Positions 1 to 8,231 are shown, counted from the first letter of the stretch. The stretch is DNA of 64,000 nucleotides from UBA2040 sp041674745 (GCA_041674745.1 JBAYVD010000007.1:1-64000), one strand, 5' to 3'. The notes: generated by a model from the sequence alone, not told the origin. Translations and numbers: made by a program.

Positions 1-24
1 TAGTCAAAAATCAAACGTAAAAAA

Positions 25-123
25 GGTGGTTCACTTTGGAGCGGAATACTATGTTCAATTTGCTCCGGAATAGGTGGTTCACTTTACTGCGGAATGGGTG
101 GCTCACTTTCAGCGGAATTTCCA
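25..123. mobile_element. Terminal repeats of an IS21-like insertion sequence (partial)
   Basis: Four copies of a roughly 22-bp unit lie at exact 24-bp spacing, starting near 25, 49, 73 and 97. Each has the core GGTGGYTCACTTT followed by GCGGAAT; the second copy is degenerate (ATGTTCAATTTGCTCCGGAAT). The array ends in TTTCCA at 118-123. Multiple tandem end-repeats that bind the transposase, with a terminal CA, are typical of IS21-family elements. The body of the element would lie left of the window, so the family call is an inference from the end structure alone. The repeats run straight into the coding frame of a secreted protein. Confidence 0.6.
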
Positions 124-446
124 CGTATGCAGTAGTTATCTCTAAAAACAATTGTTCAGATACTTCAGCTTGTGAGGTGGTTGCAAACATTGGTTTAAAT
201 GAAATGAAAAATGCATTGGCTGTTGTTTATTCTCCTAATCCAACGTCGGATTTTGTTCAAATTGATTTCTCTTCTGTAAATGAGGCGAAAATTGAAGTCT
301 TGGATGCTACTGGAAAAGTAATTATCAATCAAATGAATATTCTTTCAGGTGAAAAATTAGATTTGAGAAACTTAGAAAGAGGTGTATATTTTGTTCGTAT
401 TAACTCTGATAAAGGATCTAGTCTAGGAAGAGTAGTGAAAAATTAA
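124..446 (+). pseudogene. 3' fragment of a type IX secreted protein (T9SS type A sorting domain)
   Basis: From about position 123 the reading frame stops looking like repeat and becomes protein-like. It has a YAVVISKNNCSDTS stretch resembling the last strand of a PKD/SprB-type adhesin domain, then SPNPTSDFVQIDF, a LDATGKVI segment and GVYFVRINSDKG before the stop. This is the roughly 75-residue C-terminal sorting domain that directs export through the type IX secretion system in Bacteroidota. An open frame reaches back to an ATG at 36, but residues before about 30 are only translated IS repeat. The gene therefore appears cut by the insertion, with its N-terminal part missing or left of the element. 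Whether a fused transcript is still made is unknown. Confidence 0.75.
393..393. other. No separate feature; part of the T9SS fragment
   Basis: Single position inside the 124-446 fragment; nothing distinct is claimed here. Confidence 0.05.
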
Positions 447-501
447 AGGATAAATAATGAATAATCATAAGCGATTATTCTAGTCAAAATTTAAGCAGAT
501 T

Positions 502-534
502 ATCCCAGTAAAGATTTCTTTACTGGGATTTTTT
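502..534 (+). terminator. Rho-independent terminator after the T9SS fragment
   Basis: A 12-bp perfect stem (502-513 with 518-529) closes a 4-nt loop and is followed by a run of T to 534. It lies 56 bp after the stop codon at 446 and isolates that fragment from the operon that begins at 691. Confidence 0.85.
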
Positions 535-615
535 ATGCAATCCATATTTTGAAATTTCTATAAAATGCCGTTAAATCCTTTGAAAATAAACAGGTTCAAT
601 AGTTGCTATAAAAAT

Positions 616-659
616 AAATAAGACAAAATTGTCCGATTAGTAAATTTAATATAACTTTG
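616..659 (+). promoter_or_regulatory. Promoter of the nad-nor operon with overlapping inverted-repeat operator
   Basis: TAACTTTG at 652-659 fits the Bacteroidota -7 consensus TAnnTTTG. TTG at 629-631 sits about 20 nt upstream as the -33 element. The inverted repeat GACAA-AA-TTGTC (622-633) covers the -33 element. Almost the same block (AAATAAGACAA, then GTCCGAT) occurs at 8189-8210 before the Rrf2 regulator gene, at nearly the same distance from its -7 motif. A repressor site occluding the -33 region is the simplest reading; the cognate protein is inferred to be the 8258 gene product. Confidence 0.65.
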
Positions 660-690
660 TCCCGAAATCGCGAAAGCAAACAAGTAAAAA

Positions 691-2490
691 ATGAACAATC
701 AAACAGAACATTCCTTTCACATACCTGTCATGGGACTAGGTTTTACGATAGACACTCCTTTAAAGGTCGCCAAATATGGAATTTCTTCAGTTCTTTCGAT
801 AATGGAGGATCACTTGATCGAAGAAATGAGAAGAGTTTATTTTGAAAAATACAATTTAGAATACACACCTATTGTTGATTTAGATAGAGATAGAAGGTCA
901 AAACGAATCACTTCCTATCTGAATTTTGTAAATGATATTGTCAATCAGCAAATTGAGCAAATACGAAATCAAAGTTTCACTGAAGAATCTGATTTGACAA
1001 AGTATTTTGAGCTCTTACCAGAAAATTCTTACGGCAAATTGAGATACATTAAAATGTTGCAGGAGTCAGATCGTTTGGAAAGAGAAATCATGATTTTGGA
1101 TTTAAAATCCATGGTTATTGCTGGTTCGATAGATGTGAATATCATGACGAAATTAGACAATCAAAATTTCTCAAAAAGTGGAGAAAGACTTCCAGAAGAA
1201 TATTCTGATGCAAAAACAGCTTTGAAAGGTTTTGCCGAAAGTAATTTATCCTCGTCTGTGATTTTATCAGCAGGAATGAATCCAAAGTTGTTTTCTTATT
1301 TTGAATCCTTCGCTGATTTTTATCCGAATGAGTACGGAGAATTAAAAAAGAAGGTAATACTCAAGGTTTCAGATTACCGTTCAGCATTGATTCAAGGGAA
1401 AATTTTTGCCAAAAAAGGAATTTGGATTTCAGAGTTTAGAATTGAATCAGGCTTAAATTGTGGTGGACATGCCTTTGCAACTCAAGGTTTATTGCTCGGA
1501 CCAATTTTAGAAGAATTCAAAGAAAAAAAACAAGAATTACACGATGAAATGTTTCAATTATGTGAAACAGCAATACTAGAAAAGCAAATCTCTCCATTTA
1601 TTCAAAAGCCAAGTTTCAAAATCACTGTACAAGGTGGAATTGGAACTTCGGCCGAGAATAGTTTTTTAATGAATCAATACAATTTGGACGGAACCGGTTG
1701 GGGAAGTCCTTTTCTTTTGGTTCCAGAAAGCACAAATGTGGACGATAGAACGATTAATGCTTTAGTTAACTCAAAAAAGGAAGATTTTTATTTGAGTAAT
1801 TCATCTCCATTGGGAGTTCCTTTCAATAATTTCCGAAATACAACTTCTGAAGATCAACGAAATGAACGAATTTCAAAAGGAAAACCTGGAAGTCCGTGCT
1901 ATAAAAAGTTTCTTTCAAACAATACTGAATTCACGGAAGAGCCAATTTGTACAGCATCAAGGCAATATCAAAAGTTGAAAATTGAGCAAATTGAAAGAAG
2001 TGAATCAACTTTAGTAATCAAAGATTTCCAGAAAACAAAAGTCATGGAAAAAGATTGTTTATGTGAAGGTTTAGGTACTACTGCAATTTTACAAAATAAT
2101 GGTAAGCTTTCTCACAAGTTAGAAGCAGTTAGTATTTGTCCTGGACCGAATTTGTTTTTCTTTAAATCTACATTTTCACTTTCAGAAATGGTAGATCATA
2201 TTTACGGACGATTTAATGCTTTGAATAAAGTGTATCGTCCACATGTATTTGTCAATGAAGCTCAATTATACGTGGATTATTTAAAGAAAGAAATAGAAAC
2301 GCAAATTGAAGTTTTGACACAAAAGCAGAAAAATTACTTTGAACAATTCAAACAAAATTTGGAAGAAGGTTTGAATTACTATTCTAAACTCATGACTTTA
2401 AAAGAATTCGGTTCTAAGGTTGGTATGACTGGTTTTAATGATCAGATTAATCAATTGAAATTGAGTTTACATAGAATACAAATCGGATAA
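691..2490 (+). CDS. Conserved protein with FMN/TIM-barrel-like motifs, first gene of the NO-linked operon
   Basis: A 599-residue cytosolic-looking protein with no signal peptide or membrane segment; I do not recognise a named family. The start PVMGLGFTIDTPLKVAKYG (residues 12-30) and the segment QGGIGTSAEN...GWGSPFLLVPE (314-346) resemble the N-terminal and phosphate-binding ends of FMN TIM barrels of the nitronate monooxygenase/PfaD type. GLNCGGHAF (255-262) lies between them. The C-terminal third is Cys-rich (403, 420, 456, 458, 483), which could bind a metal or Fe-S cluster, and the last 70 residues are helical. It is followed 32 bp later by nadA and is probably co-transcribed with nad and nor genes. 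The flavin oxidoreductase role is inference only. Confidence 0.6.
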   Translation: MNNQTEHSFHIPVMGLGFTIDTPLKVAKYGISSVLSIMEDHLIEEMRRVYFEKYNLEYTPIVDLDRDRRSKRITSYLNFVNDIVNQQIEQIRNQSFTEESDLTKYFELLPENSYGKLRYIKMLQESDRLEREIMILDLKSMVIAGSIDVNIMTKLDNQNFSKSGERLPEEYSDAKTALKGFAESNLSSSVILSAGMNPKLFSYFESFADFYPNEYGELKKKVILKVSDYRSALIQGKIFAKKGIWISEFRIESGLNCGGHAFATQGLLLGPILEEFKEKKQELHDEMFQLCETAILEKQISPFIQKPSFKITVQGGIGTSAENSFLMNQYNLDGTGWGSPFLLVPESTNVDDRTINALVNSKKEDFYLSNSSPLGVPFNNFRNTTSEDQRNERISKGKPGSPCYKKFLSNNTEFTEEPICTASRQYQKLKIEQIERSESTLVIKDFQKTKVMEKDCLCEGLGTTAILQNNGKLSHKLEAVSICPGPNLFFFKSTFSLSEMVDHIYGRFNALNKVYRPHVFVNEAQLYVDYLKKEIETQIEVLTQKQKNYFEQFKQNLEEGLNYYSKLMTLKEFGSKVGMTGFNDQINQLKLSLHRIQIG

Positions 2491-2522
2491 AGATTTGGTT
2501 GATTAATCAATAAATATTCAAC

Positions 2523-3473
2523 ATGACGAATACTGAATTAAGGAATCAAATAAAGCAACTAAAAAAGGATAAAAAGGCGGTTATTTTGGCGCATTATTAT
2601 CAAGAAGAAGCCATTCAAGAAGTTGCCGATTTCGTAGGTGATAGTTATAGTTTGGCACTTAAAGCAGCAAATACAGATGCTGAAATAATTGTATTTGCTG
2701 GCGTTCACTTTATGGCAGAAACGGCTAAAATATTGAACCCAACGAAGAAAGTGCTTTTGCCAGATTTGAATGCAGGCTGTTCATTAGCAGATTCTTGTGA
2801 ATACGATGACTTTTTGAAATTCAAAGCTTTATATCCTAATCACTTGGTTGTTACTTATATAAATTGTTCGGCTGAGATTAAATCTTTGACAGATATTGTT
2901 TGTACTTCTTCTAATGCCGAACGGATAATAAATTCAATACCAAAAAACAAAGAAATTATTTTTGCTCCTGATCTAAATTTGGGAAAATATTTAATAAAAC
3001 AAACCGGGAGAGACTTGGTGCTTTGGGAAGGTGCGTGTATTGTTCATGAATCTTTTTCATTTGAAAAATTGCTCAAACTAATCAATGAAAATCCAGGAAT
3101 TTCTATTGTCGCTCACCCTGAATCGACTGAAGATGTTTTGGAATTGGCAGAATACATTGGCTCAACTTCCGGACTGATAGATTATGTAGTGAACAGTCCA
3201 AAAGAGAAATTTATCGTTGCAACGGAAATTGGAATTCTCCACGAAATGCAACAGAAAGTTCCGAATAAAACGTTGATTCCAGCTCCGGCGGTAGAAGACA
3301 ATACCTGTGCTTGCAGCGAATGTGCGTACATGAAAGTGAATACTTTGCAAAAATTATACGATTGTTTAAAAAACGAATCACCAAGTATAGAATTGAGCGA
3401 GGAACTTATTTCGGAGGCAAGAATTCCAATCAATAGAATGATAGATCTTACAGAAAATGAAAAAGTATTCTGA
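2523..3473 (+). CDS. nadA: Quinolinate synthase NadA
   Basis: The 316-residue enzyme condenses iminoaspartate with dihydroxyacetone phosphate to quinolinate in de novo NAD synthesis, using a [4Fe-4S] cluster. Visible family motifs are AHYYQ near residue 24, FAGVHFMAETAK (about 59-70), the cluster cysteines in AGCSLADSC, EGACIVHE and CACSECAYM, and HPE (about 198). The length is normal for NadA. It overlaps nadB by 17 bp, which points to translational coupling. Its oxygen- and NO-labile cluster makes its placement with nor genes under a probable NO-responsive promoter noteworthy. Confidence 0.95.
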   Translation: MTNTELRNQIKQLKKDKKAVILAHYYQEEAIQEVADFVGDSYSLALKAANTDAEIIVFAGVHFMAETAKILNPTKKVLLPDLNAGCSLADSCEYDDFLKFKALYPNHLVVTYINCSAEIKSLTDIVCTSSNAERIINSIPKNKEIIFAPDLNLGKYLIKQTGRDLVLWEGACIVHESFSFEKLLKLINENPGISIVAHPESTEDVLELAEYIGSTSGLIDYVVNSPKEKFIVATEIGILHEMQQKVPNKTLIPAPAVEDNTCACSECAYMKVNTLQKLYDCLKNESPSIELSEELISEARIPINRMIDLTENEKVF

Positions 3474-5010
3474 TATAGTTATTGTTGGGAGTGGAATTGC
3501 AGGACTTACACTTGCAATAAAATTGGCCAAACTCAAGCCAGAACTGAAAATTTCTGTTTTGGCAAAAGGAGATTTTGAACAATCGAATTCCAATTATGCT
3601 CAAGGTGGAATTGCTTCGGTAATGAACCTGCAGTTCGATTCGTATGAAAATCATTTTGAAGATACAATGAAAAGTGGCAATGGTTTGTCGGACGCTTTTA
3701 TTGTAGATATGGTTGTTAAATCAGCTCCAAAACGAATTTTTGATTTGATAGATTATGGCGTTCAATTCAATTGTGACGCTAAAAATCAGTTGGATTTAGC
3801 CCTAGAAGGCGGACATTCCGTTCCTCGGATTGTTCACACGTACGATAAAACTGGCGAGGAAGTGATGCACACGCTCATTTCCGTTGCTAGAAAAACTGAC
3901 AATATTACTTTCTTTGAAAATCGGTTTTGCTCTGAAATTTCCAAGTCAATTACAGGAAATGTGAATGGAGTGGTAGCGCTAAATTTGTCTAGTGAACAAT
4001 TGGAATACTTTAATGCAAAAATTGTTGTTTTGGCGACTGGTGGTTCTGGACAAGTTTATCAGCATACTACAAATCCAAGTTTATCAACTGGAGATGGAGT
4101 TGCTTTAGGTATTCGAGTAGGAGCAATGGTGCACAATTTGAATTACATTCAGTTTCATCCCACGGCGCTGTATGCTAAAAATCAAGCCCAATTGTCACTG
4201 ATTACAGAAGCTATAAGAGGCTTTGGTGCGCATATCACAAACAAAATAGGTCAACGATTTATTTTCGATTATGATCCTCGAGGTGAATTGGCAACGAGAG
4301 ATATTGTTTCTTCAGCGATTTACAAGGAAATGAAAAAGACGAATGAACCTTGTGTTTATTTGGATTGCAAACACTTGAATTTAAACGACTTTAAAGAAAA
4401 ATTTCCGACTGTTTTTAAGAAATTGTCGGATAAGGGAATTGATATTTCCAACCAACTTATCCCAATTGTTCCTGCGGCTCATTACCAATGCGGCGGATTG
4501 AAAGTGAATGAACGTGGGCAAACCAATATTGCAAACTTATATGCAATTGGCGAATGCGCCGAAACTGGCTTGCATGGTGCAAATCGTCTGGCGTCTAATT
4601 CCTTGCTCGAAGCGCTCGTCTTTGCTCACGAAGCTGCAGCGTTTATTTCATTTACAATTGAAGAAATTTCAGTTGAAAATGGATTAGAAAATGATTCCGT
4701 TTCAGTAAATCATTCGAATGATGAAATGTATAAATTGATTACGAATCGTATTAAAAAAACGATGTCAAATTACGCAACAATTGTAGCTGAATTGGACGGA
4801 TTAGAAAAAGCAGAAATAGAATTACAAGAAATTGAAAATGAATTTTTTGACACGAATATAGGTGCGAGTATTTCTGAGAAAAGACTGATTTTTGAAAACA
4901 TTTTGACCAATGCGAAAGCGATTGTTCAATCAAAAATTCAGAGTTTAAAACCAAAAAAAAATTGTCTTGAAATGAGACAAAATCATCCGATAAAAGCAAA
5001 TGTTGTATGA
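3457..5010 (+). CDS. nadB: L-aspartate oxidase NadB
   Basis: The 517-residue flavoprotein oxidises L-aspartate to iminoaspartate, the substrate of NadA encoded just upstream. The N-terminus has the FAD-binding Rossmann motif VIVGSGIAGLTLA (residues 8-20). Further family signatures are SNYAQGGIASV, the GGHSVPRIVH block, ATGGSGQVY, QFHPTAL and the C-terminal flavin region GLHGANRLASNSLLEALVF. Length and domain order are typical of NadB; fumarate or oxygen can serve as acceptor in the family. The stop overlaps the start of norC by 4 bp (ATGA). Confidence 0.95.
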   Translation: MKKYSDIVIVGSGIAGLTLAIKLAKLKPELKISVLAKGDFEQSNSNYAQGGIASVMNLQFDSYENHFEDTMKSGNGLSDAFIVDMVVKSAPKRIFDLIDYGVQFNCDAKNQLDLALEGGHSVPRIVHTYDKTGEEVMHTLISVARKTDNITFFENRFCSEISKSITGNVNGVVALNLSSEQLEYFNAKIVVLATGGSGQVYQHTTNPSLSTGDGVALGIRVGAMVHNLNYIQFHPTALYAKNQAQLSLITEAIRGFGAHITNKIGQRFIFDYDPRGELATRDIVSSAIYKEMKKTNEPCVYLDCKHLNLNDFKEKFPTVFKKLSDKGIDISNQLIPIVPAAHYQCGGLKVNERGQTNIANLYAIGECAETGLHGANRLASNSLLEALVFAHEAAAFISFTIEEISVENGLENDSVSVNHSNDEMYKLITNRIKKTMSNYATIVAELDGLEKAEIELQEIENEFFDTNIGASISEKRLIFENILTNAKAIVQSKIQSLKPKKNCLEMRQNHPIKANVV

Positions 5011-5429
5011 AAATAAAACCTATATACGTATTTGTTGGTTTGACTATTTCCTTTTTGTTGTATTCGCTTTCTATTTACACAAAATCAGGCTCGTATGAGA
5101 AAGTAACGCAAGCTCAAAAAAACAATATTGCAGAAGGACGCTTGGTTTGGCAGAAATACAATTGTCAAAGTTGTCATCAATTTTACGGTTTAGGCGGCTA
5201 TTTAGGACCGGATTTAACCAATGTATATTCAAAATTGAAAGGCAATGAGAAAATCTTGAAAGCTTTGTTTAAAGGAGGTGTAAAACAAATGCCAACGTTT
5301 GAATTGACGTCCCAAGAAGAAGATGCACTTATCGATTTCCTAAAAGCGACAGATGCGAGTGGAAATGCGGACCCTAGAAATTACAAATTGTTGAACGATG
5401 GAATGATAGAACAAAATGGAAGAAAATAA
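5007..5429 (+). CDS. norC: Membrane-anchored cytochrome c, NorC-like subunit of NO reductase
   Basis: The 140-residue protein starts with one uncleaved transmembrane segment (residues about 6-22) and has a single c-type haem motif CQSCH (about 55-59). GLGGYLGPDLTNVYS follows, a signature of NorC, and the sixth-ligand methionine is likely in QMPTFELT. As in other cytochrome-c NO reductases it would pass electrons from the periplasm to the NorB subunit encoded directly downstream with a 14-bp overlap. The family call is strong; the electron donor is not visible. Confidence 0.9.
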   Translation: MKIKPIYVFVGLTISFLLYSLSIYTKSGSYEKVTQAQKNNIAEGRLVWQKYNCQSCHQFYGLGGYLGPDLTNVYSKLKGNEKILKALFKGGVKQMPTFELTSQEEDALIDFLKATDASGNADPRNYKLLNDGMIEQNGRK

Positions 5430-6765
5430 CAATTATTTCGGAAGGAAATTCTTTACAATTGCACTGATTTTATTGTCTATCGGACTATTAGGCGGTGTTT
5501 TTTCGGCAATAGTATATGTCTCTCCAGAATTTCTGAAATCGCACTTCGGATTAGTAAAGCTGCGACCAATTCACGTAAGTTCCGCAATGTTTTGGATAAT
5601 TATGGGAGCAACAGCTTGTGTTTTTTCAGGTTTATCTTATTTGTCAAAAGTCAAACCGAAAAAAGGAATTGTACAATTGCAAATTTCGCTTTGGATCGTG
5701 GCTTTTATTGGCATCTATTATTCTTACATCGTTGGCGATTTTGGCGGAAGAGAATACTGGGAGTTTAACCCGATTTGGGCATTGCCTATTCTTATTTCTT
5801 GGTTTTTATTTCTAGTCAACTTTATTCACATGGCCAAAACAATCAAAAAATGGCCTGTTTATGTTTGGATGTGGATGACAGGAATTATTTTCTTCACCTT
5901 CATTTTCATCGAAAACTATTTGTGGATTATTCCTTATTTCCGCGAGGATTTTGTTCATGATATGACCATTCAATGGAAAGTAAACGGTTCTTTGGTGGGT
6001 TCCATCAACCAAATGATTTACGGTACGGCTTTCTTTTTGATGGATAGAATCAACAAAGACGAAAAAAGTAAAGTTGGTTTTAGCAAATTAGCCTTCGCGA
6101 TGTACTTTTTGGGTTTGGCGAATTTAATGTTCAATTGGGGACATCATATTTACACTTTGCCAACCGATTATTACGTCCGGTTTGTAGCCTACGCTGTGAG
6201 TATGACGGAATGGATCTTTTTCATAAAAATTATTTACAACTGGCGAAAAAGTGTGAAGGATATCAATAAAAACTATCACTTTTTCCCGTATCGATTTTTA
6301 ATGGCTGCCGATTTTTGGGTTTTTATCAATATGGGTCAAGCGATTATTATGTCGATTCCAGTTTTTAATGTTTTCACACATGGCACACACGTTACGGTCG
6401 CACATTCTATGGGAACGACAATAGGAATCAACAGCATGATCATTTTTGCTGCCGCTTTTATGTTCTTAACGCCAAAGAAAAATTTAGGACAAAAACCTTC
6501 TAAATTGTTGAATATTACCTTTTGGACAACCCAAATAGGATTGTTTATTCTGTTTACATCGCTGAATATTGCTGGAATTTTGAAAGGAATTTGGCAGCAC
6601 CAAGAACAACAAAGCTCTTTTGGGAAAATGATGGAAAGTTTGCAACCTTATTTTGTTATTCTATTAATTTCTGGAATTGTTTTATTGTTCGCTTTTAGTG
6701 TTTTGATTAGCACATTATTCAAGTATTTATCTCAAAATAAACCAATTCATGAAAAAGGAAATTGA
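5416..6765 (+). CDS. norB: NorB-like haem-copper-superfamily subunit with non-canonical active-site ligands
   Basis: A 449-residue polytopic protein (about 12 transmembrane helices) related to the catalytic subunit of NO reductase. RPIHVSSAMFW carries a candidate low-spin haem ligand His53, NWGHHIY the His243-His244 pair, and THGTHVTVAHSMG the haem b3 ligand His330. Aligned by eye to canonical cNOR, the block normally reading WVVHLWVEGVWE is here WKVNGSLVGSIN (about 187-198). The third Fe_B histidine is thus Asn190 and both conserved glutamates are lost. The usual AHGH is AHSM, putting Met332 at the second low-spin haem ligand. Glu265 aligns with another conserved Glu. It may be one of the divergent NOR clades, a NO dismutase-like enzyme, or something new. 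It is coupled to norC and to the next gene. Confidence 0.8.
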   Translation: MEENNNYFGRKFFTIALILLSIGLLGGVFSAIVYVSPEFLKSHFGLVKLRPIHVSSAMFWIIMGATACVFSGLSYLSKVKPKKGIVQLQISLWIVAFIGIYYSYIVGDFGGREYWEFNPIWALPILISWFLFLVNFIHMAKTIKKWPVYVWMWMTGIIFFTFIFIENYLWIIPYFREDFVHDMTIQWKVNGSLVGSINQMIYGTAFFLMDRINKDEKSKVGFSKLAFAMYFLGLANLMFNWGHHIYTLPTDYYVRFVAYAVSMTEWIFFIKIIYNWRKSVKDINKNYHFFPYRFLMAADFWVFINMGQAIIMSIPVFNVFTHGTHVTVAHSMGTTIGINSMIIFAAAFMFLTPKKNLGQKPSKLLNITFWTTQIGLFILFTSLNIAGILKGIWQHQEQQSSFGKMMESLQPYFVILLISGIVLLFAFSVLISTLFKYLSQNKPIHEKGN

Positions 6766-7918
6766 CTTTTCAGATGTAAAAGTTGCTTTTGAACACAAGT
6801 CAAATGCGCAACTTAACAATACAATTTGGATTTATAAATTGATTCAAAATCCGCGATTGGTAAAACTACTAACCAAGTTGACGGAGTTCGTTTTGAAATA
6901 CAATTTACCTTTTAAGTTTTTAATAAAAAAGACTGTTTTCAAAGTGTTTTGTGCTGGACAAAATAGAAGTGAAGCGGCGTTAACCATGACGGAATTGAAA
7001 AAACATGGAGTAGAAACTGTGTTGGATTATGTGGCCGAAGGTGATAATTCTGAAGAGAGTTTTTCTCAAAATTTACATACAATTCTTAGAAATATATGTT
7101 TTGTAAATGAACGTGCAGCAGAATCTTTTGTCGGCGTTAAATTATCAGGATTGGAAGATGTTGAGTTTATTCGCCAGGTAGCAATTAGAAATGTGAACCC
7201 AAAGGATAAAGATAGAATGGATGCCTTTATTTCCAAAATTCATACTATTTGTACACTTGCAGTAGAAAAGAATATAAAAGTTTATTTTGATGCTGAAGAG
7301 CATTCTACGCAAGAAGTGTATGATTTTGTTGTCGAGAAAATGATGGTGACTTATAACACTGAAAAAGTGCTTATTTACAATACTTTACAAATGTATTTCA
7401 CGGATAGAATTTCCTATTTGAATTATTCAATTTCAGAAGCGAAAACAGGTGGCTACAAATTAGGAATTAAACTTGTCCGTGGAGCGTATGTTGAAAAAGA
7501 AAGAGATTATGCGAAGCGAGATGGAATTCAAAGTCCCGTTTTCGAAACGAAAGAAGAAACAGATCAATCTTTTAACGAAGCTGTGAGAATCTGTTTGACT
7601 GAAAATGGACTTGTAAATACATGCTTGGCTACGCACAATCAACAAAGTATAGAATTGGCAATTGCATTAATTGATTTGCTTGAAATCACCGATCATCGCG
7701 ATAAAATCTATTTCTCGCAACTGTTTGGCATGAGCGATAATTTGACTTTCAACTTGGCGAAAAACCACTACAATTCGTCAAAATATGTTCCTTACGGCGA
7801 GCTGGAAAAAGCGATTCCTTACTTGTTAAGACGAGCAGAGGAAAACTCCTCGATTGAAGGTCAAGTTAGCCGAGAATACGAATTGCTTCTTCAGGAAAAG
7901 AAACGAAGAAGTGCTTAA
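6749..7918 (+). CDS. Proline dehydrogenase (monofunctional, FAD-dependent)
   Basis: The 389-residue protein belongs to the PutA/ProDH beta/alpha-barrel family that oxidises proline to pyrroline-5-carboxylate and feeds electrons to the quinone pool. Visible blocks are VKLSGLED, the barrel strand KVYFDAEEHSTQE, YKLGIKLVRGAYVEKER and CLATHNQQSIELA, and the C-terminal FSQLFGMSDNLTFNLA and YVPYGELEKAIPYLLRRAEEN. It overlaps norB by 17 bp and ends the operon. Proline oxidation could supply reducing equivalents for the NO-reducing chain, but that link is inferred from context only. Confidence 0.92.
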   Translation: MKKEIDFSDVKVAFEHKSNAQLNNTIWIYKLIQNPRLVKLLTKLTEFVLKYNLPFKFLIKKTVFKVFCAGQNRSEAALTMTELKKHGVETVLDYVAEGDNSEESFSQNLHTILRNICFVNERAAESFVGVKLSGLEDVEFIRQVAIRNVNPKDKDRMDAFISKIHTICTLAVEKNIKVYFDAEEHSTQEVYDFVVEKMMVTYNTEKVLIYNTLQMYFTDRISYLNYSISEAKTGGYKLGIKLVRGAYVEKERDYAKRDGIQSPVFETKEETDQSFNEAVRICLTENGLVNTCLATHNQQSIELAIALIDLLEITDHRDKIYFSQLFGMSDNLTFNLAKNHYNSSKYVPYGELEKAIPYLLRRAEENSSIEGQVSREYELLLQEKKRRSA

Positions 7919-8043
7919 CTGTTTTTCGAATTTTTGAGATTTAGACATGTGTTATTATTATCTAATAGTCTGATTATTAGTTTTCGTTATTAAATTTTGG
8001 AATTAGCTAATTCCCGAATTTCTAGTTTTTTTCGAGGAATATT

Positions 8044-8178
8044 CTAGTTTTCCATAAAAACTTCAATTCCAATCTTTTCAACAATTTGATTTCCATTGTG
8101 GATATTTTTAGATTGAATTTCATCAACAATAGAAACCCAATGCCATAAAGAAATGTAGGGCTTTTCAACATTGATTTG
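8044..8178 (-). pseudogene. Possible decayed gene remnant
   Basis: The minus strand of this intergenic stretch holds about 44 codons of protein-like sequence ending in a clean stop at 8044-8046. It includes EKPYISLWHWVSIVDEIQ and IVEKIGIEVFMEN. There is an in-frame stop directly upstream (8179-8181) and no ATG near the beginning, so it cannot be an intact gene. I do not recognise the family. The rest of 7919-8257 shows only AT-rich sequence and the promoter/operator region below. Confidence 0.35.
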
Positions 8179-8188
8179 TTACGAAAAC

Positions 8189-8231
8189 AAATAAGACAAC
8201 TTAGTCCGATATAAATCTTTTCCTACATTTG
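8189..8231 (+). promoter_or_regulatory. Promoter and operator of the Rrf2-nrd operon
   Basis: TACATTTG at 8224-8231 matches TAnnTTTG exactly. About 20 nt upstream lies the imperfect inverted repeat GACAACTTAGTC (8195-8206), embedded in a block nearly identical to 616-638. Lying 27 bp before the regulator gene, the site suggests autoregulation of the Rrf2 protein and co-regulation with the 691 operon. Confidence 0.65.

Noticed and set aside
36..123. Open frame starting at ATG 36 as the N-terminus of the T9SS protein
   Set aside because: The translated part is only IS end repeat and not protein-like; the real gene begins left of the insertion.
393..393. Single-position entry in the feature list
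   Set aside because: This entry describes no feature and should be disregarded; the terminator intended is at 40393-40424.
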